NCBI RefSeq assembly: GCF_900108945.1
Contig: NZ_FNYE01000001.1
Span: 434,001-498,000, forward strand
Direction of reading: 5' to 3'
DNA from: Paraburkholderia diazotrophica
GTDB taxonomy: Bacteria; Pseudomonadota; Gammaproteobacteria; Burkholderiales; Burkholderiaceae
Length of the DNA stretch: 64,000 bases
Shown: piece after piece, positions 20,279 to 29,313 of the stretch
How the letters are laid out: every line of letters begins with the position of its first letter
How positions within the stretch are numbered: position 1 is the stretch's first letter
Translations under genes and position numbers: made by a program
Notes under the pieces: model-generated
What the model saw: only the letters and a program-made list of their open reading frames with translations
Databases searched by the model: none
Told to the model about the DNA's origin: nothing

Positions 20279-20905
20279 ATGCAGAAGATGAGGTCGAAAC
20301 AGAGGGCGTCGTGGCCCGCGATGATCGCTGCCGCGGCATTGGCCGTCACGGTCGCGCTGCCCGCTGCGACGTACGCGCAAAGCGATGCCGTGAAGCAACT
20401 CGCGGCGCCGCCGCCGATCCAGTTGCCGTTGAAGCCGAGCCCCGAGTTCGCGAAGTTTCCGCACTATGCGGGGACGCTCGGCAAGCGGCAGATCGTGCTG
20501 CGCCTGGGCGCGAAGACAGACGACCCATCCGGCGTGCACGGCGAGTATCAGTTCGCCGATTCGGGCGAGGTGATTCTGATCGCAGGCGATCGCGACGGCG
20601 ATACGCTCGAAGTCGAAGAGTCGAATGACGGCACGCACATCACGGGCAACTGGGTCGGCAAGTTTGCCGCCGACGGCTCGCTCGAAGGCGAGCGGATGAA
20701 CGTCGACGATTCCGATCCGCAAGCGTTCTCGCTGCGGCCGCTCGCGGCGGGACAGGCAGCGGCAGGCGTAAGTGCCAAGAGCGCGGCGGCTCAGTTACCC
20801 GTTCAGACTCCTTCTCAAATGCAACAGCCCCAGCAACAGCCCGCTCAGGCGCGCAAGGGCGGCCAGCCCGTCAACGGCGTGAGCAATCTGACGACGGGAG
20901 AGTAG
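20279..20905 (+). CDS. Secreted/periplasmic protein of unknown function
   Basis: I do not recognise a family. The 208-residue protein has an N-terminal signal peptide (basic MQKMRSKQR, hydrophobic core, cleavage near TYAQS about residue 34). A compact middle section follows (QIVLRLGAKTD, GEYQFADSGEVILIAG, ITGNWVGKFAADG) that looks like a small beta-rich fold, and the C-terminal tail is Gln/Pro/Ala-rich. AAAGGA eight bases before ATG 20279 fixes the start. A small inverted repeat at about 20178-20195 lies in the upstream gap. Confidence 0.75.
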   Translation: MQKMRSKQRASWPAMIAAAALAVTVALPAATYAQSDAVKQLAAPPPIQLPLKPSPEFAKFPHYAGTLGKRQIVLRLGAKTDDPSGVHGEYQFADSGEVILIAGDRDGDTLEVEESNDGTHITGNWVGKFAADGSLEGERMNVDDSDPQAFSLRPLAAGQAAAGVSAKSAAAQLPVQTPSQMQQPQQQPAQARKGGQPVNGVSNLTTGE

Positions 20906-20966
20906 GCGCGCCGCGCGCATCACTGACGTACTACCTCAAGCACTTCGAATCAAACATCAACTGACC

Positions 20967-22154
20967 ATGACTCAAAAGACTCCGAAGCACGGCTTGCAAA
21001 CACGCATCGTCCAGCCCGCCGATCAGCTGACGCCCGGTTTCGAATCGTTCTCGGTGCCCGTTGCGCGCGCATCGACGGTGGTTTTTCCGGATCTCGCGGC
21101 GATGCGCACGCTCGACTGGCGCAACGACGCGCAGTGGCGCTACGGCCTGCACGCAACGCCGACGTCGATCACGCTCGCGCAGCGCCTCGCCGCGCTCGAA
21201 GGCGGCAATCACGCGCTGTTGCAGCCGTCCGGCCTCTCGTCGATTTCGAACGTCTATTTCGGCCTCGTGAAGTCGGGCGACGACGTGCTGATTCCCGACA
21301 ACGTCTATTCGCCGAACCGTGACCACGCCGAGTGGCTCGCGAAGGACTTCGGCATCAGCGCGCGCTACTACGATCCGCTGATCGGCGCGGGTATCGCCGA
21401 CCTGATCCAGCCGAACACGAAGCTGATCTGGCTCGAAGCGCCGGGCTCCGTGACGATGGAAGTGTCCGACATTCCCGCGATCACGGCCGTCGCCCGCGCG
21501 CGCGGCGTCATCACCGCGATCGACAACACGTGGTCGGCGGGCCTCGCGTTCCGTCCGTTCGATCACGGCGTCGATATTTCGATGCAGGCGCTCACGAAGT
21601 ACCAGTCCGGCGGCAGCGACGTGCTGATGGGCGCGACGATCACCGTCGACCGCGAATTGCATCTGAAGCTGAAGCTTGCGCGGATGCGCATGGGCATCGG
21701 CGTGTCGTCGGACGACTGCTCGCTGATCCTGCGCAGCCTGCCGTCGATGAAAGTGCGCTTCGAGCAGCATGACAAGAGCGCGCTCGAACTCGCGAAGTGG
21801 CTGAAGACGCGGCGCGAAATCGCGGCCGTGCTGCATCCGGCGCTGCCCGACTGCCCGGGCCACGCGTTCTACAAGCGCGACTTCACGGGCGCGGGCGGGC
21901 TGTTCTCGGTCGTGTTCGACGAGCGCTATACGCCCGCGCAAATCGACACGTTCTGCGAATCGCTCGAACTGTTCTCGCTGGGCTGGAGCTGGGGCGGCGC
22001 GCAGAGTCTCGCGATGCCGTACAACGTCGCGTCGATGCGCACCGAGTCGCAGTGGCCGCATCGCGGCACGCTGGTGCGCTTCTATGTCGGCCTTGAAGAC
22101 GAATCGGACCTGCGCGCGGATATCGAGCGTTGCCTCGCGGCGCTGGCCGCTTGA
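20967..22154 (+). CDS. metC: Cystathionine beta-lyase MetC
   Basis: This PLP enzyme of the Cys/Met metabolism family cleaves cystathionine to homocysteine, pyruvate and ammonia in methionine synthesis. The 395-residue protein shows TSITLAQRLAALEGGNHALL near the N-terminus, the cofactor-binding AIDNTWSAGLAF segment, and QALTKYQSGGSDVLMG with the Schiff-base Lys211. The TWSAG and KYQSGGSD variants are typical of the MetC branch rather than MetB. A strong terminator follows. Confidence 0.9.
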   Translation: MTQKTPKHGLQTRIVQPADQLTPGFESFSVPVARASTVVFPDLAAMRTLDWRNDAQWRYGLHATPTSITLAQRLAALEGGNHALLQPSGLSSISNVYFGLVKSGDDVLIPDNVYSPNRDHAEWLAKDFGISARYYDPLIGAGIADLIQPNTKLIWLEAPGSVTMEVSDIPAITAVARARGVITAIDNTWSAGLAFRPFDHGVDISMQALTKYQSGGSDVLMGATITVDRELHLKLKLARMRMGIGVSSDDCSLILRSLPSMKVRFEQHDKSALELAKWLKTRREIAAVLHPALPDCPGHAFYKRDFTGAGGLFSVVFDERYTPAQIDTFCESLELFSLGWSWGGAQSLAMPYNVASMRTESQWPHRGTLVRFYVGLEDESDLRADIERCLAALAA

Positions 22155-22200
22155 CGGCTGCATTCGCCGCCTGCTTTCGAGTTGAACGCGACGCAAGCAG

Positions 22201-22230
22201 AAAGGCCCGCTCGGAAACGAGCGGGCCTTT
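22201..22230. terminator. Bidirectional terminator between metC and serB
   Basis: AAAGGCCCGCTCG, a GAAA tetraloop, and CGAGCGGGCCTTT form a 13-base perfect stem flanked by A and T bases, serving the convergent metC and serB. Confidence 0.92.
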
Positions 22231-22268
22231 CGCGTTTTCACACCATCCGGCGATGCAAGCGCGCCGGC

Positions 22269-23108
22269 TCAGAACAGCCGCAGCAGCCCATCGAGTCCGA
22301 CGTGATTGAACGCGACGCTCGCGGCCTCGCGCACGACGGGCTTCGCGCGGAACGCGACCGACAGGCCCGCGGCCGCCATCATCTTCAGATCGTTCGAGCC
22401 GTCGCCCATCGCGATCGCCCGCGACGGTTCGATGCCGAGCTTGTCGCATGCTTCGCGCAGCGTGCGCGCCTTCACATCGGCGTTGACGATTTCTCCGAGC
22501 ACGCGGCCCGTCAGCTTGCCGTCGACGATCTCCAGCGTATTCGCGCGCGTGAAATCGAGGTTGAGCCGCGCCTGTAGCTTCTCGGTGAAGAACGTGAAGC
22601 CGCCCGACACCAGCAGCGTTTTAAGACCCGCCGCCTTCGCGCCCGCCAGCATCCTTTCCGCGCCCGGCGACAGACGCAGACGCTCTTCGTAGACCTTTTC
22701 GAGCGCGCTCGCGTCGAGGCCCTTGAGCAGCGCGACGCGGCGCATGAGGCTCTCGTTGAAATCCTTGATCTCGCCGCGCATCGCCGCTTCCGTGATGGCC
22801 GCCACTTCGGCCTTCAGGCCGCAGAAATCCGCGATCTCATCGACGCACTCGATCGTGATCAGCGTCGAGTCCATGTCCATTGCCACGAGGCCGAAGTCGG
22901 TCAGCCGGCGGCCTGCTTCGACGAACGCGTAGTCGAGCGAATGCGTCGCGCAGTACACGTCGAGGTCGGCGCGCTGCGCGAGGTCGGCGTTGTCGATGCG
23001 CACCGCGTGCGGATCGATCACGGTGAGGTTCGAACCGCGCGAGAGCGCGGTCAGCGGCTTGTGGTGTTCGGCGGCAAGAGGCGCGAGGCTTTGGATGACG
23101 AGATTCAT
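22269..23108 (-). CDS. serB: Phosphoserine phosphatase SerB
   Basis: SerB hydrolyses phosphoserine in the last step of serine synthesis. The 279-residue protein has a short N-terminal domain, then HAD motif I DMDSTLITIE, motif II LLVSGGFTFF and motif III/IV GDGSNDLKMMAAAG. The cap region ECVDEIADFCGLK is characteristic of SerB. The ATG at 23108 gives an N-terminus MNLVIQSLAP of the expected type; upstream open frame is unrelated. The P450 gene is divergent from it. Confidence 0.93.
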   Translation of the reverse strand: MNLVIQSLAPLAAEHHKPLTALSRGSNLTVIDPHAVRIDNADLAQRADLDVYCATHSLDYAFVEAGRRLTDFGLVAMDMDSTLITIECVDEIADFCGLKAEVAAITEAAMRGEIKDFNESLMRRVALLKGLDASALEKVYEERLRLSPGAERMLAGAKAAGLKTLLVSGGFTFFTEKLQARLNLDFTRANTLEIVDGKLTGRVLGEIVNADVKARTLREACDKLGIEPSRAIAMGDGSNDLKMMAAAGLSVAFRAKPVVREAASVAFNHVGLDGLLRLF

Positions 23109-23319
23109 GTCGACGCGGAAAATAGGCGCGCAACGTGTGGCATGCGCGCGTGAATTGTGCAGCGGGACAGCACGGGAAATCCGGCTATTGTAACGGTTCC
23201 GTGGGCGACGGCCGGTCGGCGGGTGGGGCGGCGATGCTCGTGAAGGCGGCATGCTTCATACTGACGACTCGACGCATTCAGCCGCGACGTGCGGCGAAAA
23301 CAACAACATGGAGACACCG

Positions 23320-24555
23320 ATGACCCCGTTTCACGGAACGGCAACCGATGCCGACATCGCCCGCGATTTCGACTTGCGGCATCTCGATGCGTCGTTTCAC
23401 GCCGACCCGTATCCCGTCTATCGCGCGCTGCGCACGCATGAGCCCGTCAAGCGCATGCCCGACGGTTCGCTCTTTCTGACGCGCTATCGCGACGTGCAGG
23501 CCGTCTATCGAGATCCGAAGACCTTCAGCTCCGACAAGAAAGTCGAGTTCGCGCCCAAGTACGGCGCGACGCCGCTTTTCGAGCATCACACGACGAGCCT
23601 CGTGTTCAACGATCCGCCGCTGCACACGCGCGTGCGCAAACTGATCGCAGGCGCATTGACGGCGCGCGCGATCGCCGCGATGGAAGACGGCCTCGTCCGT
23701 CTCGTCGATGGCCTGCTCGATCGCGCGGCTGCGCGCGGCGAGATCGATCTGATCAGCGACTTCGCGGCCGCGATTCCCGTCGAAGTGATCGGCAATCTGC
23801 TCGACGTGCCGCACGACGAACGCGAGCCGTTGCGCGACTGGTCGCTGGCGATTCTCGGCGCGCTCGAACCGACGCTCACGCCGGCGCAGCACGAACGCGG
23901 CAACCGCGCAGTGACGGAGTTCGTCGCGTATCTGAAGCATCTCGTCGCGCGACGCCGCGCGAAGCCCGGCGATCCGCAGCACGACGTGCTTACGCGCCTG
24001 ATCCAGGGCGAGGCGGGCGGCGAGCAACTGTCCGAAGTCGAGCTGCTGCAAAACTGCATCTTCATTCTCAACGCCGGCCACGAAACGACGACGAATCTGA
24101 TCGGCAACGGTCTCGTCACATTGAGCGCGTGGACGGCCGAGCGGGATGCGTTGCTGCGCGAGCCGGAGCTGATCGAGAGCGCCGTCGAGGAGTGCCTGCG
24201 CTTCGAGAGTTCGAACCAGCTCGGCAACCGGATGACGATGCTCGACACGGAGCTCGGCAGCGTGCGCGTGACGGCGGGGACGCCCGTTACATTGTGCATC
24301 GGCGCGGCGAATCGCGATCCCGAGCAGTTTCCCGAGCCCGACCGCTTCGACATCCGGCGCACGCCGAACCGCCATCTCGCGTTCGGCTTCGGCATTCACC
24401 AATGCGCGGGACTGTCGCTTGCGCGCCTCGAAGCACGCATCGCGATCGGACGTTTCGTGCGGCGCTTTCCGTCGTACAGAATCAGCGGCGAGCCGACGCG
24501 CGGCGGGCGCGTGCGCTTTCGCGGCTACGCAGCAGTGCCGTGCGCCGTCGAGTGA
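23320..24555 (+). CDS. Cytochrome P450
   Basis: This soluble bacterial-type P450 of 411 residues has the I-helix motif AGHETTT, the K-helix ExxR in EECLRFES, and the haem-binding loop FGFGIHQCAG with Cys362 as thiolate ligand. The ATG at 23320 is chosen because GGAG stands six bases upstream; an in-frame ATG at 23308 overlaps that SD. No ferredoxin or ferredoxin reductase gene is adjacent, so electron partners must lie elsewhere. The substrate cannot be deduced. ku follows on the same strand after a 219-base gap. Confidence 0.92.
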   Translation: MTPFHGTATDADIARDFDLRHLDASFHADPYPVYRALRTHEPVKRMPDGSLFLTRYRDVQAVYRDPKTFSSDKKVEFAPKYGATPLFEHHTTSLVFNDPPLHTRVRKLIAGALTARAIAAMEDGLVRLVDGLLDRAAARGEIDLISDFAAAIPVEVIGNLLDVPHDEREPLRDWSLAILGALEPTLTPAQHERGNRAVTEFVAYLKHLVARRRAKPGDPQHDVLTRLIQGEAGGEQLSEVELLQNCIFILNAGHETTTNLIGNGLVTLSAWTAERDALLREPELIESAVEECLRFESSNQLGNRMTMLDTELGSVRVTAGTPVTLCIGAANRDPEQFPEPDRFDIRRTPNRHLAFGFGIHQCAGLSLARLEARIAIGRFVRRFPSYRISGEPTRGGRVRFRGYAAVPCAVE

Positions 24556-24774
24556 AGCCGTCGCCTGAAGCAGAAGCGAGCTGAAGATTCCAAAGGCCGG
24601 CAAGCCGGCAAGCGAGCATCAGGCGCGCATCCGTAGCTTTTGCCGCACACACGCAAGACTTACAGCGCCGCCTGTCGCTGTCGCGGCGATGCGTGGAAGC
24701 AGACGCGAGCGGGCTCGCGGAACGGCTGGGCACGCTTGCTGCTTCGCATGAAGTTCAACTTCGGGGAGCGCGCT

Positions 24775-25773
24775 ATGCCTCATATGATCTGGAAGGGCGC
24801 GATCAGCTTCGGCCTCGTGCATGTGCCCGTGCAACTTTATCCCGCCACGAGGTCCGAGAAGGTCGGCTTCAATCTGCTCGACAAGCGCACGATCGATCCC
24901 ATCGGCTATCGGCAGATCAACAAGCGCACGGGGAAGGAAGTGACGCGCGACAACATCGTGCGCGGCTACGAGTACGAGAAGGACCGGTACGTTGTGCTGA
25001 CCGACGAGGAGATTCGCGCGGCGAACCCCGAGTCGACGCAGACGGTCGACATACTCGCGTTCGTCGAGGCGCCCGACATTTCGTTCCTTTATCTCGACAC
25101 GCCGTATTACCTCGCGCCCGACCGCAAGGGCGAAAAGGTCTACGCGCTGCTGCGCGACGCGATGAAAGAGTCGGGCAAGATCGGCGTGGCGAGCGTCGTG
25201 CTGCATAACAAGCAGCATCTCGCAGCGCTAATTCCCGTCGGGCCCGTGCTTGCGCTCAACACGCTGCGCTGGTCGGAAGAAGTGCGTTCCCTCGACGAAT
25301 TCAAATTGCCGGACGAAAGCGCGAAAAAGTCGGGCGTGACGACGCGCGAACTCGACATGGCGAAGAAGCTGATCGACGACATGAGCGATACGTGGGACCC
25401 GTCCGAGTACAAGGACACGTTTCGCGACGACATCCTCGCGCTCGTCGACAAGAAGGTGCGCGCGGGCAAGATCGAGGAAGTCATGGACATCGAGACGCCG
25501 CGCGAAGCGCGGCCATCGGCGGATATTCTCGACCTGTCCGATCTGTTGAAGCGCAGCCTCGGGCGCGGCAAGGGCAAGCCGGCGGCACGCGCCGCGCGCA
25601 ATACGGAGGACGCCGAACAGGCGCAAGTCGAGGACAGCGACGAAGAGGCGGAAGACGCCGAAAAAGCGTCCAGGAAATCGCGCGCGCCCGCGAAGAAAGC
25701 GGCGCGCCACGCGACGGGCAAGGCCGCGCGCAAGAGTACGTCATCGACGGCGCGCAAGCGTCGCGCGGCGTGA
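24775..25773 (+). CDS. ku: Non-homologous end-joining protein Ku
   Basis: Bacterial Ku forms a homodimeric ring on double-strand DNA ends and recruits LigD. The 332-residue protein begins MPHMIWKGAISFGLVHVPV, the typical opening of the Ku core beta-barrel. The core extends to about residue 260, followed by a Lys/Arg/Ala-rich C-terminal tail (RKSRAPAKKAARHATGK region) of the type that modulates DNA threading and LigD stimulation. GGGGAG ahead of ATG 24775 fixes the start over a longer open frame. ligD lies 78 bases downstream on the same strand. Confidence 0.95.
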   Translation: MPHMIWKGAISFGLVHVPVQLYPATRSEKVGFNLLDKRTIDPIGYRQINKRTGKEVTRDNIVRGYEYEKDRYVVLTDEEIRAANPESTQTVDILAFVEAPDISFLYLDTPYYLAPDRKGEKVYALLRDAMKESGKIGVASVVLHNKQHLAALIPVGPVLALNTLRWSEEVRSLDEFKLPDESAKKSGVTTRELDMAKKLIDDMSDTWDPSEYKDTFRDDILALVDKKVRAGKIEEVMDIETPREARPSADILDLSDLLKRSLGRGKGKPAARAARNTEDAEQAQVEDSDEEAEDAEKASRKSRAPAKKAARHATGKAARKSTSSTARKRRAA

Positions 25774-25804
25774 CACCGCAGTGCGAGGCGAACGCGACGC
25801 AAAC

Positions 25805-25840
25805 AACGTATAGCGCAACATACAGCGCCACGTATAGCGC
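25805..25840 (+). repeat. Three tandem 12-bp units between ku and ligD
   Basis: Units AACGTATAGCGC, AACATACAGCGC and CACGTATAGCGC follow each other directly, ending 11 bases before the ligD start codon. They may be chance microduplication or a small regulatory element; no known binding site is matched. Confidence 0.7.
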
Positions 25841-25851
25841 AAACACACATC

Positions 25852-28767
25852 ATGACGGACAAGCTCGAGACCTATCATCGCAAGCGCCGTTTCGACAGGA
25901 CACCTGAACCGTCGGGGATCGCCGCGCGCGCGACGAGCGCAAAAAGCACGAAGGGCACGGAGAGCACGAAGGGCACGCCGAAAACGAAGCGCGCCGCGAA
26001 GATGCCGGCAACGGCGGCCTCGAAGCACGCGCTGTCGTTCGTGATCCAGGAGCATGACGCGCGTCGTCTGCATTACGACTTCCGTCTCGAACTCGACGGC
26101 ACATTGAAGTCGTGGGCGGTGCCGAAAGGGCCGAGTCTCGATCCGTCGGTGAAGCGGCTCGCCGTTCACGTCGAGGATCATCCCCTCGAATACGGGTCGT
26201 TCGAAGGCGACATTCCCGAGGGCAACTACGGCGCGGGCTCGGTGATCGTCTGGGACCGCGGCACATGGGAGCCCGTCGGCGGCGAAACGGGTGCGCGCGA
26301 TGCGTATGCCGCGGGCAAGCTCAAGTTCCATCTGGACGGCGAGAAGCTGCACGGCGGCTGGACGCTCGTGCGCAGCCACATGCAAGGCAGCGGCGGCAAG
26401 GAGCAGTGGCTGCTTATCAAGGAATGCGACGACGAAGCGCGCAGCGAAGCCGAATTCGACGTGCTCGAAGCGATGCAGGGCAGCGTGATATCCGACGCGC
26501 CGGGCGCGCGCGGCGGTGCCGACGGTAGCGACAGGTCCGCTGCCGGCAAGTGGAAAACCAGGGCACAACGCGCGAACGTATCGACGAGGCCAGCGAAGGC
26601 AGCCACGCCGCGCAGAGCAAAGGGCACGGCCGACGGGCATCCCGACATCGTCGCGACGCGCAGTGCGGAGTCGTTGCGCGAGCTGGCCGGACATCCGTCG
26701 ATCGAAGGCGCCGTCGAGGCGAAGATGCCCGCGACGCTCAAGCCGCAACTCGCGACGCTGGTCGATACCGCGCCCGCCGGCGACGACTGGGTCTATGAGA
26801 TCAAGTTCGACGGCTATCGGGCGCTCGCCCGTATCGATCATCACGCGAAAGAGCCCGTGAAAGTCTTCACGCGCGCGGGCAACGACTGGACCGCGAAGTT
26901 TCGCAAGCAGGCGCAGGCGCTCGCGCGCATCGGGCTCGACTGCGCATGGCTCGACGGCGAGGCCGTGGTGCTCGACAGCAATGGCGTCCCGAGCTTTCAG
27001 CTGCTGCAAAACGCCTTCGACGCAAACCGGCCGCAGGACATTACGCTCTATCTGTTCGATCTGCCGTATCTGAACGGCTACGATCTGCGCGGCGTGCCGC
27101 TCGTGCAACGGCGCGCGATTCTGCACGCGCTGATGGAAACCGTCGACGACGATACGCTGCGTTTCTCCGACGACTTCGGCTACGACGCCGGCGAACTGCT
27201 GAAGAGCGCATGTGCGATGCACCTCGAAGGGATCATCGGCAAGCGGCGCGACGGTCACTACACGTCGGGCCGCACGCCGTCGTGGATCAAGCTCAAGTGC
27301 CGGCGGCGCCAGGAGTTCGTGATCGGCGGCTATACGGAACCGACGGGCAGCCGCGAGGCGTTCGGCGCGCTGCTGCTCGGCGTGTACGACACGAAGGGCA
27401 AGCTGCAATACGCGGGACGCGTCGGCACGGGCTTCAACGCGGCCTTGCTGCGCTCGGTGAAGCAGCAACTCGATGCGCGCGAAACGGCGAAGATGCCGTT
27501 CGCGAGCGAGCCGCGCGAACGCAGCCGCACGCCCGTGCATTGGGTGAAGCCCGAACTCGTCGCCGAATGCAATTTCGCGGAATGGACGGGCGACGGCATC
27601 GTGCGGCAGGCGTCGTTCGTCAGCTTGCGCAGCGACAAGCCTGCGAAGCAGATCGTTCACGAAACGCCGCAAAAGGGAGCCGACGTGGAGCACACGAACG
27701 AAGAGCGGGACGCGGGCAACGTGAAGACGTCAACGGCGAAAACGTCAACGGCGAAAACGTCAACGGCGAAAACGTCGACGTCAAAAGCATCGACATCGAA
27801 AACATCGACGGCGAAGAAGGTGGAAGCGCAAGCCCCAAGCGCAACGACGACGAAGCGCTCGGGCGCAACGACGACAGTCGCGGGCGTGCGCATCTCGCAC
27901 CCCGAGCGCGTGATCGACAAGAGCACCGGCGTGCGCAAGATCGAGCTGGTCGAACACTACGAGTCGGTTGCATCGTGGATGCTGCCGCACCTGAAGGACC
28001 GGCCCGTCGCGCTCGTGCGCGCACCCGAGGATATCGGCGGCGAACTGTTCTTCCAGAAGCACAGCCAGAAGCTGTCGATTCCGAACATCACGCAGCATCC
28101 GGGGCTGGACCCGGATCATCCGCCGCTGCTGACGATCGAGAGCGAGGCGGCGCTCGTCGGCGCGGCGCAGATGGGCACGATCGAGCTGCATACGTGGAAC
28201 GCGGTCGCCGCCAACATCGAAAAGCCCGACCGCATGGTGTTCGATCTCGATCCGGACCCGGCGCTCGGCTGGAAGCGGATGATCGAGGCGGCGCAGCTCA
28301 CGCACGAACTGCTCGAAGAGCTGGGCCTCGCGTCGTTCTGCAAGACGAGCGGCGGCAAGGGGCTGCATGTCGTCGTGCCGATCGCGAAGCAGCTCGGCTG
28401 GGACGACGTCAAGGCGTTTTCGCAAGCCGTTGCGCAGCACATGGCGAATGCGCTGCCGAAGCACTTCGCCGCGAAGATGGGCGCGCAGAATCGCAAGGGC
28501 AAGATCTTCGTCGACTATCTGCGCAACAACCGCGGGTCGAGCACCGTGTGCGCGTATTCATTGCGCGCGCGTCCGGGGCTGGGCGTATCGGTGCCGCTTG
28601 CGTGGGACGAAGTGTCCGATACGACGGCAGGCGATCAGTGGAATATCGCCAACGTGCATGAACGCCTCGACGCGTTGAAGAGCGATCCGTGGGCTGCCTA
28701 CGCGAAGACGAAGCAGCGCATCACCGCGGAGATGCGGCGCAGGCTCGATACAGCGGAGCATGAATGA
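25852..28767 (+). CDS. ligD: Multifunctional DNA ligase LigD (phosphoesterase-ligase-polymerase)
   Basis: LigD processes and seals double-strand breaks with Ku. The 971 residues contain three domains. First, a 3'-phosphoesterase (about 57-190; HDARRLHYDFRLELDG, EGNYGAGSVIVWDRG). Second, an ATP-dependent ligase (about 300-600; motif I EIKFDGYRALARI with adenylated Lys near 318; WIKLKCRRRQEFVIGGY). Third, a primase-polymerase (about 675-965; FDLDPDP near 796 holds the catalytic Asp pair, and KTSGGKGLHVVVP). The PE-LIG-POL order matches other beta/gammaproteobacterial LigD. A Lys/Thr/Ser repeat linker (27724-27813) joins LIG and POL. The stop overlaps a small ORF as ATGA. Confidence 0.96.
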   Translation: MTDKLETYHRKRRFDRTPEPSGIAARATSAKSTKGTESTKGTPKTKRAAKMPATAASKHALSFVIQEHDARRLHYDFRLELDGTLKSWAVPKGPSLDPSVKRLAVHVEDHPLEYGSFEGDIPEGNYGAGSVIVWDRGTWEPVGGETGARDAYAAGKLKFHLDGEKLHGGWTLVRSHMQGSGGKEQWLLIKECDDEARSEAEFDVLEAMQGSVISDAPGARGGADGSDRSAAGKWKTRAQRANVSTRPAKAATPRRAKGTADGHPDIVATRSAESLRELAGHPSIEGAVEAKMPATLKPQLATLVDTAPAGDDWVYEIKFDGYRALARIDHHAKEPVKVFTRAGNDWTAKFRKQAQALARIGLDCAWLDGEAVVLDSNGVPSFQLLQNAFDANRPQDITLYLFDLPYLNGYDLRGVPLVQRRAILHALMETVDDDTLRFSDDFGYDAGELLKSACAMHLEGIIGKRRDGHYTSGRTPSWIKLKCRRRQEFVIGGYTEPTGSREAFGALLLGVYDTKGKLQYAGRVGTGFNAALLRSVKQQLDARETAKMPFASEPRERSRTPVHWVKPELVAECNFAEWTGDGIVRQASFVSLRSDKPAKQIVHETPQKGADVEHTNEERDAGNVKTSTAKTSTAKTSTAKTSTSKASTSKTSTAKKVEAQAPSATTTKRSGATTTVAGVRISHPERVIDKSTGVRKIELVEHYESVASWMLPHLKDRPVALVRAPEDIGGELFFQKHSQKLSIPNITQHPGLDPDHPPLLTIESEAALVGAAQMGTIELHTWNAVAANIEKPDRMVFDLDPDPALGWKRMIEAAQLTHELLEELGLASFCKTSGGKGLHVVVPIAKQLGWDDVKAFSQAVAQHMANALPKHFAAKMGAQNRKGKIFVDYLRNNRGSSTVCAYSLRARPGLGVSVPLAWDEVSDTTAGDQWNIANVHERLDALKSDPWAAYAKTKQRITAEMRRRLDTAEHE
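27724..27813 (+). repeat. Six in-frame 15-bp repeats in the ligD interdomain linker
   Basis: Six units of 15 bases encode KTSTA three times, then KTSTS, KASTS and KTSTA. The first three are nearly identical at DNA level, implying recent slippage expansion. The repeat lies in the linker between the ligase and polymerase domains, so length changes should be tolerated. Confidence 0.9.
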
Positions 28768-28916
28768 GCGCTGCGTTTTCGAGCGATTTCATCGCAGAGA
28801 ATGACCTCATCGCAGTGAACGACCTCATCGCAGCGAACGACAGCGACGCGCGCAATGTGCTCATGCACGCGCATGCACGAAGAGGCACCGCACCTGAATC
28901 ATGGAGAGCATCATGA
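28764..28916 (+). CDS. Small ORF of 50 residues coupled to ligD
   Basis: I do not recognise this protein. The ATG overlaps the ligD stop (ATGA, 28764-28767), GGAG stands five bases before the ATG inside ligD, and its own TGA overlaps the next gene's ATG (28913-28916). The peptide begins MSAAFSSD, then has three imperfect six-residue repeats FIAEND, LIAVND and LIAAND, encoded by 18-bp units at 28788-28841. A basic C-terminus rich in His and Arg follows. The doubly overlapped position and ribosome binding site support translation; the repeat could alternatively be slippage in a non-coding spacer. Confidence 0.5.
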   Translation: MSAAFSSDFIAENDLIAVNDLIAANDSDARNVLMHAHARRGTAPESWRAS

Positions 28917-29251
28917 AGACATCGCAGCAACACGCGACAGGCGACGATCATCAACGGCAGTCGGAGCGCCCGGAGGGCAACGACAATTCGAACGTGCCGA
29001 ATCGTCCGTTCGAGGAGAAGGCCGCGCCATTGCCGCATGAGAACGATCAGAGCGCCGGATCGCAGGAAGAGCATGAGCCGCGCGACGTCGGCAAGCAGGC
29101 GCATAGCGATCTTGAACACGGTCTCGAAGACACGGACCTGCGCGGCGGCGGCGACTATCAGGCGCGCACGCAGAACGACGCGCACGCGAACAAAAATTCG
29201 GCGACGCGAGGCAAGCAGGACAAGTCCGCGACGCCAACCAGGCGCCGTTGA
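28913..29251 (+). CDS. Hydrophilic 112-residue protein downstream of ligD
   Basis: No family is recognised. The protein is very hydrophilic, rich in Gln, Asn, Asp, Glu, His and Arg, with no hydrophobic core, and is predicted here to be disordered. It has no signal peptide or membrane segment and ends in a basic PTRRR. GGAG lies six bases before ATG 28913, and the start overlaps the preceding small ORF as ATGA, so it appears to be the fourth member of a ku-ligD operon. A link to DNA repair is inference from position only. The convergent LysR gene follows. Confidence 0.65.
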   Translation: MKTSQQHATGDDHQRQSERPEGNDNSNVPNRPFEEKAAPLPHENDQSAGSQEEHEPRDVGKQAHSDLEHGLEDTDLRGGGDYQARTQNDAHANKNSATRGKQDKSATPTRRR

Positions 29252-29313
29252 TCGAACGGCATGCGATGCGCGCGCCGTGGCGTGACATCAGCGCCGCATC
29301 GCTTCGCTTCACT

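Noticed and set aside
25741..27693. 650-codon open frame antisense to ligD
   Set aside because: Low-quality Arg/Ala-rich translation opposite an unambiguous gene.
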